Both the position numbers and the translations under genes were made by a program. From contig NZ_CAJPVI010000007.1 of NCBI RefSeq assembly GCF_905397435.1, forward strand, positions 1 to 64,000: 64,000 nt of DNA, given 5' to 3'. The DNA comes from Cupriavidus numazuensis (lineage in GTDB: Bacteria; Pseudomonadota; Gammaproteobacteria; Burkholderiales; Burkholderiaceae). How positions within the stretch are numbered: position 1 is the first letter of the stretch; each line of letters starts with the position of its first letter. A model generated the notes under the pieces. That model had not been told where the DNA came from and did not search any database. It saw nothing but the letters and a program-made list of their open reading frames with translations. Below are positions 17,584 to 26,398 of the stretch, piece after piece.

Positions 17584-18552
17584 TTACTTGGCCACGCCCA
17601 GTTCACGCAGCGTGCCGCCCAGGCGGGCCGATTCGCTGTCGACGAACTTGCCGAACTCGTCGCCGGTCAGCAGGAACGGGGTCCAGTCATTCTTCTGCAG
17701 CGTTTCCTTCCAGGCCTTGCTCTCGGTCGCCTTCACGACGGCGTCGACCATGGCCTTGCGCTGCTCGGGCGTCGTGCCCGGCGCGCCGTAGACACCGCGC
17801 CAGTTATAGATCTCGACGTTCACGCCTTGCTCCTTGAGCGTCGGGATATCGGCGGTGCGGTCCTTGGAGGTCACCGCCAGCGCGCGCATCTTGCCGCTCT
17901 TGATGAACGGCAGGAATTCCGACACGCCGGCAATGCCGACGGTCACGTGGCCGCCGAGGATCGAAGCCGAGGCCTCGCCGCCGCCCTGGAACGGCACGTA
18001 GTTGATCTTCTTCGGATCCACGCCGATGTCCTTGGCGATCAGGCCGGCCAGGATATGGTCGATCGAACCCTTCGAGCCGCCGCCCCAGCTCACGCTGCCC
18101 GGGTTGGCCTTAAGCTGCGTGGTCAGGTCCTTGATGGACTTCAGCGGCGAGTTGGCCGGCACGGTGATGACCATCGTATCGGCGTACAGGCGCGCGATCG
18201 GCGTGGCGTTCTTCAGCGTAACGGGCGGATGGTTGGTCTCGATCGCGCCGACCATCACCGCGCCGACGACCATCAGCGCGTTCGGGTTGCCCTTGTCGGT
18301 GTTGACGAACTGGGTCAGGCCGATGGTGCCACCCGCGCCGCCCTTGTTGTCATAGGTGGCGGTCTTGCTGACACCCGAGGCGATCATCGCCGCGCCTAGC
18401 CCGCGGCCGGTCTGGTCATAGCCGCCGCCCGGGTTGGCGCCGATCATGAACTTGACGGTGTCCATCGCGAAAGCCGGCGCGGCAGCGACAGTGGCGGCAA
18501 CGGCGGCCGAGGCCATGACGACGTGGGCGAAACGGTGAATCGAGCGACGCAT
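17584..18552 (-). CDS. tctC: tripartite tricarboxylate transporter substrate-binding protein (TctC/Bug family)
   Basis: Periplasmic binding protein of 322 residues. A Sec signal (MRRSIHRFAHVVMASAAVAA...AAAPAFA) is followed by a mature Bug fold with the typical early motif NPGGGYDQTGRGLG and NKGGAGGTIG (about residues 60-70), then the PLKSIKDL segment. Start chosen at ATG 18552, with GGAG seven bases upstream; the extra 24 residues of the longer frame lack signal features. First gene of the tctCBA operon. Substrate cannot be read from sequence; a carboxylic acid is expected. Confidence 0.94.
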   Translation of the reverse strand: MRRSIHRFAHVVMASAAVAATVAAAPAFAMDTVKFMIGANPGGGYDQTGRGLGAAMIASGVSKTATYDNKGGAGGTIGLTQFVNTDKGNPNALMVVGAVMVGAIETNHPPVTLKNATPIARLYADTMVITVPANSPLKSIKDLTTQLKANPGSVSWGGGSKGSIDHILAGLIAKDIGVDPKKINYVPFQGGGEASASILGGHVTVGIAGVSEFLPFIKSGKMRALAVTSKDRTADIPTLKEQGVNVEIYNWRGVYGAPGTTPEQRKAMVDAVVKATESKAWKETLQKNDWTPFLLTGDEFGKFVDSESARLGGTLRELGVAK

Positions 18553-18766
18553 AACGGTCTCCTTGATTGTGTTGCCGTATCTTCGGCTGGCCGTCATGGC
18601 ATCGATGCGAAACCGGGAAGACACCGCCCCACGCGGTCACAAAGCAACCGTCGGCTCGCTGTCTCCTGGCCGTTGCACGCGTTGCATGCCGGCATTGTTG
18701 TTTGACTTCTGCGTGACCCGCTGGCGGATCATGAGCCGGATTCTAGGCGTTGCAAACTGTCAAAAG

Positions 18767-18783
18767 GCTGTCAGATTGACAGC
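18767..18783. other. inverted repeat downstream of the ChaN-like gene
   Basis: GCTGTCA (18767-18773), GAT, TGACAGC (18777-18783) is a perfect 7-bp inverted repeat. Read on the minus strand it is followed by CTTTTGACAG, so it may be a weak terminator for the lipoprotein gene ending at 18819; a further ACTGTCA lies just beyond. It also sits 215 bp upstream of tctC and could be an operator. Confidence 0.35.
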
Positions 18784-18818
18784 TTTGGCATCGGGGTTTA
18801 CGTGGATACATAAGACAT

Positions 18819-19700
18819 TCAACGCGCCGCAGGCGCCGATGCGGCGGCCGGCATGGCCTTGCCCACGACGGCATCGCGGCAGGGATCACCGCGCTCGACT
18901 GGCGCCACCGTAACGACGCGGTCAAAGCCGGCCGGATTGCTTCGGCCGCGCTCAAGGTAACCCACGCTGATCGCCTTGCCTTCGCCGCCGCCGAGCCAGC
19001 GCGGCACGCCGATATCGTTGCGCACGTGGCCGTTGCCGGCAATCAGCACCGCGCCGCGCGCCGCGTACGGGCGCAGCGTGGCCGCCATCACGGCGTCGCG
19101 CGCTGCCTGTGCGTCGAGCATGCCGGGCAGCATGGCCTTGGGGAAGTTACCGCAATGGCTTTCGTCCAGTACTGCTGTCTGTGCGGCGACCAGGTCCGGT
19201 GGCAACGCACCGGTCAGGCCGAGTTGCGCACGCTGCGGCGGCGTGAACAGACCATCGAGGCCACCACGCACGATCTTCGCGGCATCGGCGCGAGACAGGT
19301 TCGCGGCCAGCAACGGCAGGTCGTACTGCAGCGCCAGCGCAACCACCGGCCGGTATTGTGGCCACTGCCATCCGCCACCGCCGGCCTGCGCAATCAGGTA
19401 GTCAGCATCGGTAGGGCGCTCGCGGCGCGCGCGGTCGATATCGGCCTGGCGTTCACGGTCGAACTGCTCCATCGCGATGGCGGGGCGCCAGCCTTGCTCG
19501 ACGGCGCGGGTCAGGGCGGCAAGGCGCTGCTGCTGGCCGGCGGGGTTGTCGTGGACTTCGCCCAGGAGGATGTAGGAGTTGCCGGGGAAGGTTGTGCTGA
19601 GGGTGTCGGGGGACGGCGATTGCGGCGTGGTCGTGCAGCCGGCGAGGACTGCGGTGACGGCGATGGCGGAGCGAATGGAGCTGAAGGCGCGGCATGGCAT
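18819..19700 (-). CDS. ChaN-family heme-binding-like lipoprotein
   Basis: Predicted lipoprotein of 293 residues. The signal ends in lipobox LAGC, and the body has the ChaN/DUF399 signatures YILLGEVHDNPAGQQQ near the N terminus, AIAMEQFDRE, and GNGHVRNDIGVPRWL near the C terminus. In Campylobacter, ChaN binds heme and takes part in iron uptake; no iron-transport gene is near here, so that role is only suggested. Start at ATG 19700 has AAGGA nine bases upstream. It lies 19 bp downstream of the small periplasmic protein gene but differs strongly from it in GC content. Confidence 0.85.
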   Translation of the reverse strand: MPCRAFSSIRSAIAVTAVLAGCTTTPQSPSPDTLSTTFPGNSYILLGEVHDNPAGQQQRLAALTRAVEQGWRPAIAMEQFDRERQADIDRARRERPTDADYLIAQAGGGGWQWPQYRPVVALALQYDLPLLAANLSRADAAKIVRGGLDGLFTPPQRAQLGLTGALPPDLVAAQTAVLDESHCGNFPKAMLPGMLDAQAARDAVMAATLRPYAARGAVLIAGNGHVRNDIGVPRWLGGGEGKAISVGYLERGRSNPAGFDRVVTVAPVERGDPCRDAVVGKAMPAAASAPAAR

Positions 19701-19719
19701 GGACGGTTTTCCTTGGACT

Positions 19720-20415
19720 TCATGGTTGCGCGGGGCGAGCGGCCGGAGGAGCGTCGGACGTGTCCGCGGCACTCGCACCGCGTAGCGGCGGGGGATCGAC
19801 AAACTCGACCGACTCAAGGATCGTCCTCATCCGATCAAGATCACTTCGCGCCTTGCGATCCGCGAGCCATTTAACCGGCGCATTTCCACACAACGCACGG
19901 ACATTGTGGATCAGGCAAAAGTGAAAAATACGAGCCCGGCGCCGTTCGTCGCCAGTGGTGTCGTCCTCAATGTATGCAATTCCAGTCCAGTTTCTCCCCT
20001 TCATCGAGACCGTTCGAGCGTTCGCCTCCTTCTCGAATGGAACAAATTCAGGGCCACCATCCAATCTGTACCTCTGCCAGCGACCGTCAACATACTTCGC
20101 GTTCAGGGCAGAAGTAATCCGATCATTGGTAGCCTCAACGCAAAACATGCCGAAGCCACCTGCCAGAAAAGCTGTCGGGCCCGTTACGGGGAGATAGTAC
20201 GTCCCCTGATGCGGTGGTGAGCTATCAGGACGAGGCGCCCGAAATTCCCCGCCATACATGTTCGCAATTCTAAAGCGACATGGTCCGACAATCTGTTCTG
20301 CCGTCGCTCCTCTCCACTTGGGCATATCCCGGCCGGAGTCCAGTGCTCCAGCAGCATTGACGGATTGGGCGGCTGCCAAGCTTGTTACACATAGGCCAAG
20401 GATCAGTTTTTTCAT
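19720..20415 (-). CDS. small secreted protein, putative immunity protein to the upstream peptidoglycan hydrolase
   Basis: Protein of 231 residues that I do not recognise by family. It has a clear Sec signal (MKKLILGLCVTSLAAAQSVNA) and a mature domain with four cysteines (in VGPCRF, MFCVEA, HFCLIH, ALCGNA) that could form two disulfides, then a Pro/Ala tail. The gene is 19 bp downstream of the bifunctional hydrolase gene on the same strand and shares its lower GC. A periplasmic partner encoded right after a leaderless peptidoglycan-degrading protein is the normal layout of a type VI effector/immunity pair, hence the call. The last 20 codons return to high GC, suggesting a recombination joint. 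Confidence 0.6.
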   Translation of the reverse strand: MKKLILGLCVTSLAAAQSVNAAGALDSGRDMPKWRGATAEQIVGPCRFRIANMYGGEFRAPRPDSSPPHQGTYYLPVTGPTAFLAGGFGMFCVEATNDRITSALNAKYVDGRWQRYRLDGGPEFVPFEKEANARTVSMKGRNWTGIAYIEDDTTGDERRRARIFHFCLIHNVRALCGNAPVKWLADRKARSDLDRMRTILESVEFVDPPPLRGASAADTSDAPPAARPAQP

Positions 20416-20434
20416 CTGGTTAATCCTTTCTACA

Positions 20435-22873
20435 TTACCAGTCAGGAAGTTCTTTTTGCGCCCCGTGCGCGTCGGGGAACCGAATTCCATCCGTCAACAT
20501 GACAAGCGCCGCGGTATAGGCCTGATATCGCGCCTGAAGACCATTAATTGCGGCGAAGCTATTTGATGGATACCCCACATTTACGGTGGCCGCGACGCTC
20601 CCAAATGGCTCACTGCTGTAGAACGGCTTGGACGTGTTACCCACCTGCTTCGTTTCACGTCGCAGAATCGGCGGCTGGTCGGCAGGTCGAGCCGCATCCG
20701 ACCACGCCCAGTACGCGCCAGCACTATCAGAAGCTTCAAATTTTTTCGTCGCCACATCGTCCCGCCAACTCTTTAAGGTGGAGGGCACATGAGCTTCAGC
20801 CGCGACCAGTGCCGCATTGGTGCGCGCTTGATCCGACACGCGTGCAGCCTCGTGAAGGCGGCTTGCCAGTGCCTGATCGACCTGTCTACCACTGAAGCGC
20901 CAGTACCGGACATAGTTATCTGGCCAGGTTAGTTGCAGGAATCCACGGCCGAACCACGGAAAATATCGTGATTGCTGCGGCGCACCCTCTGCCAGCAATC
21001 GAAGCCATTGCGTCTCCTGTATTGCATTGCCGAGGAATGCTGCTTGCCGCAAAGACGTCCCGATGCCGAACTTTCGCATCGCCTTGTTCAGTTCGATGCC
21101 ATATTCATCCACCGTATTCATCTGCGGGTGTACCGGCTCTGAAACCCATTGCGAGCCGGCCGCTTTTCGCAGAGCGGTTGGTGGAAACATCCTTTTCAGT
21201 TCTGCGAAGCTCAACCACCTGCATTTTCTGAAATGCCGAATGAAGGCGAGCGGATGGAAGAACCAAAATTTCTTGCCGGGGCCAAGCGACGTCTGATCTA
21301 GGAACTGTAGTTGTCTCACGAACCTGATGAAGTTCTCATACCCTTGCGGATCGAAATTCTTGCGCTTGCCGAAGAAACCGTCAGCTTGGTTCAGCCGAGA
21401 GTACCGGGATTCATTACCACTCGCATCCCATTCGCTCGGCGCATGGCAGACGAATCCCCTGAGTTTTCCCCGCACAGCATCATTGCCGTACACGTACGCA
21501 GTCAATTGGTCTTCTTGCTTGTATTCGGCTTCCCTCCGTTGCTCGGGAGTCTCTGATTCCTCCACAAGATCCACGATTCTGCGAAGCTCATCGAAGTCGC
21601 ACACACCATCCTGGCTGAACGGCGTGTTTGCCTCCGCAATCTTTTGCCAGCCCATGAAGAACGGGAAATCCGCGTCCGAGAGCTTCTTGATAGCATCCTG
21701 GCTGATGTCGATATATCCTTGCGCGCCATTGGCGTCATACGTAATGGCAATCCATGTACGGCTTTCCGCACGGGAGAGTGCTGGTAATTCGGTACTCAGG
21801 ACGCGACCAAAACGAAGTAGTTCGTATCCGGCGCTTGGGCACTTGGGATATAGGTCGGTGGCCCGCTGGTACAGCTTGTATTCGTAGTCGGCGTAGGGAT
21901 CTCTGACCGGAGCAGGCGTCAACGCTTCAAGTTTGCCGTTCTTCTCGATCCATGAGCGCGTATAACGCTGTCCCTTATAAAAGTAGGCCTCTACATATAG
22001 CTTGTTCTGGGCACTAAGAGCGCCGGCTATCAGCGGCGGAAAATAGGGTGAACGGTCATGCCCAGGAGGTACGCTAACAATAGCTTCGCCGCCCTGAATC
22101 ACGAAGTAGCTGTGGCCCCAGTAGTCTTTCGACACTGGCGTGGCTGGATTCTTCTCGCCAAGCTGCACGGTATGCCCGGCCTGAGAAAACCAAGCACGAA
22201 AATCCTCCTCCGTCATGAAGATTTCGAAGTGCAGGTGCGGCTGTCCATGGCAATGACCCCAATACCCCAGGATGTCCTTCCGATAGACCTTCTTGCCCCC
22301 ACCGGCTTGCACCCCATCGGCCGGAGACAACAACCAGGCAGGCAAGGCGCTAGAGGTGCCGACAGCCGGCGGATTCGTTGGCTGTGGCGCGATGCGCTGC
22401 TGATTGTTGATGTCCAGCAGGTGCATATACAAGGAGTAGAAAGTGATCGTCCTTCCTTCGCCAGTGTCGGTCTTGTGCTTGAGCAGAACGAAACCGATAT
22501 TGGAGTTCAGATCCGGGCTTCCATCTCTTTTCGTTTGCCCGTCCGAAATGGCCTTCTGGCTCACGCGGTACGCGATTACTTCGCCGTCGGCAATGGCCCG
22601 CACGCATTCGGTCTGTTCGGTTGGCGCGAGGTGCATGCCGCAGTGCCAGCGGCGGTCAAAGGCAATGGGGTAGACGCCGTGGTGTCCCAACTCGAACTGA
22701 TCGACGGCATCCATCATTGGATCGTCCTTGGCCGGATCGGTTGAAGTCAGACCATTCTGTGGCAGGAACGGTGGGCTAATGATCATGAGTGGTGGTTGGA
22801 AAAGGGAACTGTCGTCGATTTGCGGGCCGGTAATCGCCCTGCCAGCGACATACCCTCTTGTGGCAGATCTCAT
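20435..22873 (-). CDS. bifunctional peptidoglycan hydrolase (M23 peptidase-like + GH19/lysozyme-like), putative type VI secretion effector
   Basis: Protein of 812 residues without signal peptide. Residues 60-220 are M23/LytM-like: H77-CGM-H81 at the HxxxD metal site, H151 in FYSLYMHLL, and HLHFE at 213-217. A middle domain (about 370-440) has an SH3-like piece and an EF-hand-like segment (FSQDGVCDFDEL). Residues 590-800 resemble GH19 chitinase/lysozymes: candidate catalytic E620 in AIQETQW, FGRGFLQLTW at 641-650, and VNVGYPSN. The start has AGGAGG just upstream. Cutting both peptide and glycan while lacking a secretion signal, with a periplasmic partner gene 19 bp downstream, fits an antibacterial effector. 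No VgrG, PAAR or secretion gene is in the window. A phage-like lysin is the alternative. Confidence 0.7.
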   Translation of the reverse strand: MRSATRGYVAGRAITGPQIDDSSLFQPPLMIISPPFLPQNGLTSTDPAKDDPMMDAVDQFELGHHGVYPIAFDRRWHCGMHLAPTEQTECVRAIADGEVIAYRVSQKAISDGQTKRDGSPDLNSNIGFVLLKHKTDTGEGRTITFYSLYMHLLDINNQQRIAPQPTNPPAVGTSSALPAWLLSPADGVQAGGGKKVYRKDILGYWGHCHGQPHLHFEIFMTEEDFRAWFSQAGHTVQLGEKNPATPVSKDYWGHSYFVIQGGEAIVSVPPGHDRSPYFPPLIAGALSAQNKLYVEAYFYKGQRYTRSWIEKNGKLEALTPAPVRDPYADYEYKLYQRATDLYPKCPSAGYELLRFGRVLSTELPALSRAESRTWIAITYDANGAQGYIDISQDAIKKLSDADFPFFMGWQKIAEANTPFSQDGVCDFDELRRIVDLVEESETPEQRREAEYKQEDQLTAYVYGNDAVRGKLRGFVCHAPSEWDASGNESRYSRLNQADGFFGKRKNFDPQGYENFIRFVRQLQFLDQTSLGPGKKFWFFHPLAFIRHFRKCRWLSFAELKRMFPPTALRKAAGSQWVSEPVHPQMNTVDEYGIELNKAMRKFGIGTSLRQAAFLGNAIQETQWLRLLAEGAPQQSRYFPWFGRGFLQLTWPDNYVRYWRFSGRQVDQALASRLHEAARVSDQARTNAALVAAEAHVPSTLKSWRDDVATKKFEASDSAGAYWAWSDAARPADQPPILRRETKQVGNTSKPFYSSEPFGSVAATVNVGYPSNSFAAINGLQARYQAYTAALVMLTDGIRFPDAHGAQKELPDW

Positions 22874-23118
22874 CGCCCTCCTGCGGTTATGAGGGTGTCA
22901 AGGCGGGCGGCATTGCGATCGCAAAAACTCCGTGAACCGGCACAAGGCGCACCGGCCCCCACAGGATTTCAAAAGCAGCTACGGAAATATATGGAACGAT
23001 TCCGAATGTGATATCGATTTATCGAAATCTCATCTCAGAATGTTTTATGACGTGAACGATGCCGAAGGGGTACGGCGATTCATCAACGGATACGGTTCGA
23101 CAAGTGCGAACGCGCTTT

Positions 23119-23144
23119 GGCCCCTCCCACCGAACGGGAGAGGG
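23119..23144. repeat. degenerate copy of the palindromic repeat
   Basis: GGCCCCTCCC followed by ACCGAAC and GGGAGAGGG is a shortened version of the hairpins at 15.1 and 30.0 kb, with one arm missing two bases. It lies in the 324-bp gap (22874-23197) between the effector gene promoter side and the end of the second RND operon, where I see no gene. Confidence 0.5.
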
Positions 23145-23197
23145 ACAGACTACAAGACCGAAAACTCAAGGCCGCGCCCGAAGCCGCGGCCATTGCC

Positions 23198-26100
23198 TCA
23201 ATGCTGGTGCACCACCTCACCCTGCACCGCTTCCGGCAACCGATTCCCTTCCGAATCGATCTGCAACGGACCCGTGCCCGAGAACCGGTCCAGCGCCAGA
23301 TAGATCACCGGCGTGATGAACAGCGTGATGACCTGCGAGAACAGCAGGCCGCCGACCACGGCCAGACCCAGCGGCTGGCGCAGTTCGGCGCCCGCACCGA
23401 GCCCCAGCGCGAGCGGCAGCGCGCCCATGACGGCGGCGAAGGTGGTCATCATGATAGGCCGGAAGCGCAGCAGGCAGGCCTGCCGGATGGCGCGCGCCGG
23501 CGGCATGCCCTGTTCGCGCTGCGCAGCCAGCGCGAAGTCGATCATCATGATGGCGTTCTTCTTCACGATGCCGATCAGCATCAGCACGCCGATGGTCGCG
23601 ATCAGCGACAACTCCACGTCGAACAGGAACAGCGTCAGCAGCGCGCCGATGGCTGCCGACGGCAGGCCGGCCAGGATCGTCAGCGGGTGGATGTAGCTTT
23701 CGTACAGCACACCCAGCAGCGTGTAGATGACCGCGATGGCCGCCACCAGCAGCACGATCTGCGTGGCCTGCGACGACTGGAACACCGCCGCGTCACCGCC
23801 CCAGCTCGTGAAGATGGAGGTCGGCATGGCGATCTCTTGCCGGTAGCGGTCGATCTTCGCCGACGCCTCGCCCAGCGCCGCACCGGGCGCCAGATTGAAC
23901 GACACTGTCACCGAAGGCAGTTGGCCCTGGTGGTTCACGGCAATCGGCCCGACGCGGCGCTCAGTGGTGGCGAACGCGGAGATCGGCACCATCTGGCCGG
24001 TCTTGCTGCGCACGTAGAGCTTGGTGAACGCGCTTTCGTCCTGGCGGTCGACGTCGGCCGCCTGCAGGATCACGTAGTAGTTGTCGATCGGCGTGTAGAT
24101 GGTCGACACCTGGCGCTCACCGAACGCCGAGTACAGTGCGGTGCGCACGTCCTGCATCTGCACGCCGAGCGCATTGGCCTTGTCGCGGTCGATGGAAAGC
24201 TGTGCCTCCAGGCCCGACTGCTGCGAGTCGCTGGTGACGTCGCGGAACAGCGTGTCCGCGCGCATCTTCGCCATCAGCTTGTCGCTGAACTCCTGGAGCT
24301 GGCCGGCCTTCACGCTCTGCAGCGTGTACTGGTAACGGCTCTTGCTCTGGCGGCCGCCCAGGCGCAGGTTCTGCACCGGCGAGAAATACACCGCCAAACC
24401 GGGCACAGCCGACACGTCCTTGCGCAGCGACTCGACGACCTGCTGCATCTTCGGCCTGTCGCCGAGCGGCTTGAGTTCGACGAACATGCGGCCGGTGTTG
24501 ATGGCCGGCGACGGGCCGCCGCCAATGGAGACCACGACGCTCTTCACCGCCGCGTTGGCGCGGATGCGCTCGGCAGCATCGCGCAGGCGCTCGGCCATGG
24601 CGTCGAAGGAAATATCCTGCGGACCTTCGGCGTTGACCTGGATCTGGCCGATGTCTTCCTCGGGAAAGAAGCCCTTGGGAATCTTGACGAACAGCACCGC
24701 GGTCACCACGAAAGTCAGGCCCGCGGCCACCAGCACCACGCGCCGGTGCGCCAGGCACCAGTCGAGCCCGCGCGCGTACTTGTGCAGCGTCCATTCGAAC
24801 AAGTCTTCGAACCACTGCGTCGAGCGCATGCCCAGCGTCTGCTTCTGCACGACGGCCGGCGCGTGGCCCGCATGGTCGCCGTACGCATGCTGCGATTCGT
24901 CCACCGGCACGTTCTCGGCCGACAGGAAGCGCGCGCACAGCATCGGGATCAGCGTCAGCGACACCAGCGCCGACACCAGGATCGACAGCGACACCACCGC
25001 GGCGAATTCGTGGAACAGCAGCCCGATCACGCCCGGCATGAAGAAGATCGGGATGAACACCGCCACCAGCGAAATGGAGATCGACAGAATCGTGAAGCCC
25101 ATCTCGCGCGAGCCGACCAGCGCGGCCTTGAGCGGCGGCACGCCTTCCTCGATATGGCGCACGATGTTCTCGAGCATCACGATGGCATCGTCCACCACCA
25201 GACCCACGGCCAGCGTGATGGCCAGCAGCGAGACGTTGTCCAGGCTGTAGCCGAACGCCTTCATCAGCGCCACGGTGCCGATCAGCGAGATCGGCAGCGA
25301 CACGGTCGGGATCAGCGTGGCGGCGGCGCGGCGCAGGAACAGGAAGATCACCATCACCACCAGCGCGACCGTCAGCGCCAGCGTGAACTGCACGTCGTGG
25401 ATCGATTCGCGAATCGAGTTGGAGCGGTCGTTGACCACCGACACGTTGACCGAGCCCGGCATCTGCGCGAGCAGGCGGGGCAGGGCGCCCTTGATGGCGT
25501 CCACCACGGCCACGGTGTTGGCGTCCGGCTGGCGCAGCACGGCCAGCACGATGGAGCGCTCGTTGTTGAGCCAGCTGCCGGTCTTGATGGTCTCGACGCT
25601 GTCCTCGACTTCGGCCACGTCGGACAGCCGCACCAGCACGCCGTTGGCCTGGCTGGCGACAATGATGTTGCGAAACGCGTCGGCGTTGGCGAGCTGCCGG
25701 TTGGCCTGGATCGTCAGCGTCTGGCGCGCGCTGTCGAGCGTACCGACCGGCGTATTCGCGTTGGCGCGGTTCAGCGCCGTGGCGAGCTCGTCGAGCGTGA
25801 GGCCACGTGCGGCAAGCGCATCCGGGTGGGCGCGCACACGTACGGCGAAGCGCTTCTGGCCGAACACCTGGACCTGCGCCACGCCGGGCAGCGTGGCCAG
25901 CGTCGGCGAGATCAGGTTGTCACCGAACGCATTGAGTTCGGCCAGGCTCATGGCCGGCGAGTTGATCGCCAGCAGCAGCACCGGCGCATCGGCCGGGTTG
26001 ACCTTGCGGTACGACGGCGGCACCGTCATCTCGATCGGCAGCGAACGCTGCGCGCGGAACAGCGCGGCCTGCACGTCCACGGCTGCGGCATCGATGTCGC

Positions 26101-26395
26101 GGTCGCTGTTGAATTCGATGGTGATGCTCGAATTGCCAAGCGTGTTCGACGAGCTGATCACCGTCACGCCCGGAATCGTCGCGAACTGCTTTTCGAGCTG
26201 CGTGGCCACCGAAGCGGCCATGGTTTCAGGGCTCGCCCCGGGCAGCGTAGCGGTGACCTGGATCACCGGCGAATTGAAGCTGGGCAGCGCCGCGATCGGG
26301 ATGGTCGGGTACAGCACGATGCCGGTCACGATGACGGCAATGCACAGCAGCACCGTCATCACCGGACGGCGGATACAGAGCTCGGACAGCGTCAT
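23198..26395 (-). CDS. RND efflux transporter, MdtB/MdtC-like (HAE1)
   Basis: Inner-membrane RND pump of 1065 residues. It starts MTLSELCIRRPVMTVLL and has the proton-relay aspartates in GLVVDDAIVMLENIVRHIEE (helix 4) and the lysine in GIVKKNAIMMIDFAL (helix 10); the latter wording is typical of MdtB/MdtC/MuxB/MuxC rather than AcrB. A His-containing insert (HAYGDHAGH) lies in the central cytoplasmic loop. It begins 3 bp after the adaptor gene, so they form an operon. Enteric MdtABC uses two pump subunits; only one is encoded here, and no outer-membrane factor follows. Drug or bile-salt-like substrates are likely. Confidence 0.93.
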   Translation of the reverse strand: MTLSELCIRRPVMTVLLCIAVIVTGIVLYPTIPIAALPSFNSPVIQVTATLPGASPETMAASVATQLEKQFATIPGVTVISSSNTLGNSSITIEFNSDRDIDAAAVDVQAALFRAQRSLPIEMTVPPSYRKVNPADAPVLLLAINSPAMSLAELNAFGDNLISPTLATLPGVAQVQVFGQKRFAVRVRAHPDALAARGLTLDELATALNRANANTPVGTLDSARQTLTIQANRQLANADAFRNIIVASQANGVLVRLSDVAEVEDSVETIKTGSWLNNERSIVLAVLRQPDANTVAVVDAIKGALPRLLAQMPGSVNVSVVNDRSNSIRESIHDVQFTLALTVALVVMVIFLFLRRAAATLIPTVSLPISLIGTVALMKAFGYSLDNVSLLAITLAVGLVVDDAIVMLENIVRHIEEGVPPLKAALVGSREMGFTILSISISLVAVFIPIFFMPGVIGLLFHEFAAVVSLSILVSALVSLTLIPMLCARFLSAENVPVDESQHAYGDHAGHAPAVVQKQTLGMRSTQWFEDLFEWTLHKYARGLDWCLAHRRVVLVAAGLTFVVTAVLFVKIPKGFFPEEDIGQIQVNAEGPQDISFDAMAERLRDAAERIRANAAVKSVVVSIGGGPSPAINTGRMFVELKPLGDRPKMQQVVESLRKDVSAVPGLAVYFSPVQNLRLGGRQSKSRYQYTLQSVKAGQLQEFSDKLMAKMRADTLFRDVTSDSQQSGLEAQLSIDRDKANALGVQMQDVRTALYSAFGERQVSTIYTPIDNYYVILQAADVDRQDESAFTKLYVRSKTGQMVPISAFATTERRVGPIAVNHQGQLPSVTVSFNLAPGAALGEASAKIDRYRQEIAMPTSIFTSWGGDAAVFQSSQATQIVLLVAAIAVIYTLLGVLYESYIHPLTILAGLPSAAIGALLTLFLFDVELSLIATIGVLMLIGIVKKNAIMMIDFALAAQREQGMPPARAIRQACLLRFRPIMMTTFAAVMGALPLALGLGAGAELRQPLGLAVVGGLLFSQVITLFITPVIYLALDRFSGTGPLQIDSEGNRLPEAVQGEVVHQH

Positions 26396-26398
26396 GGC

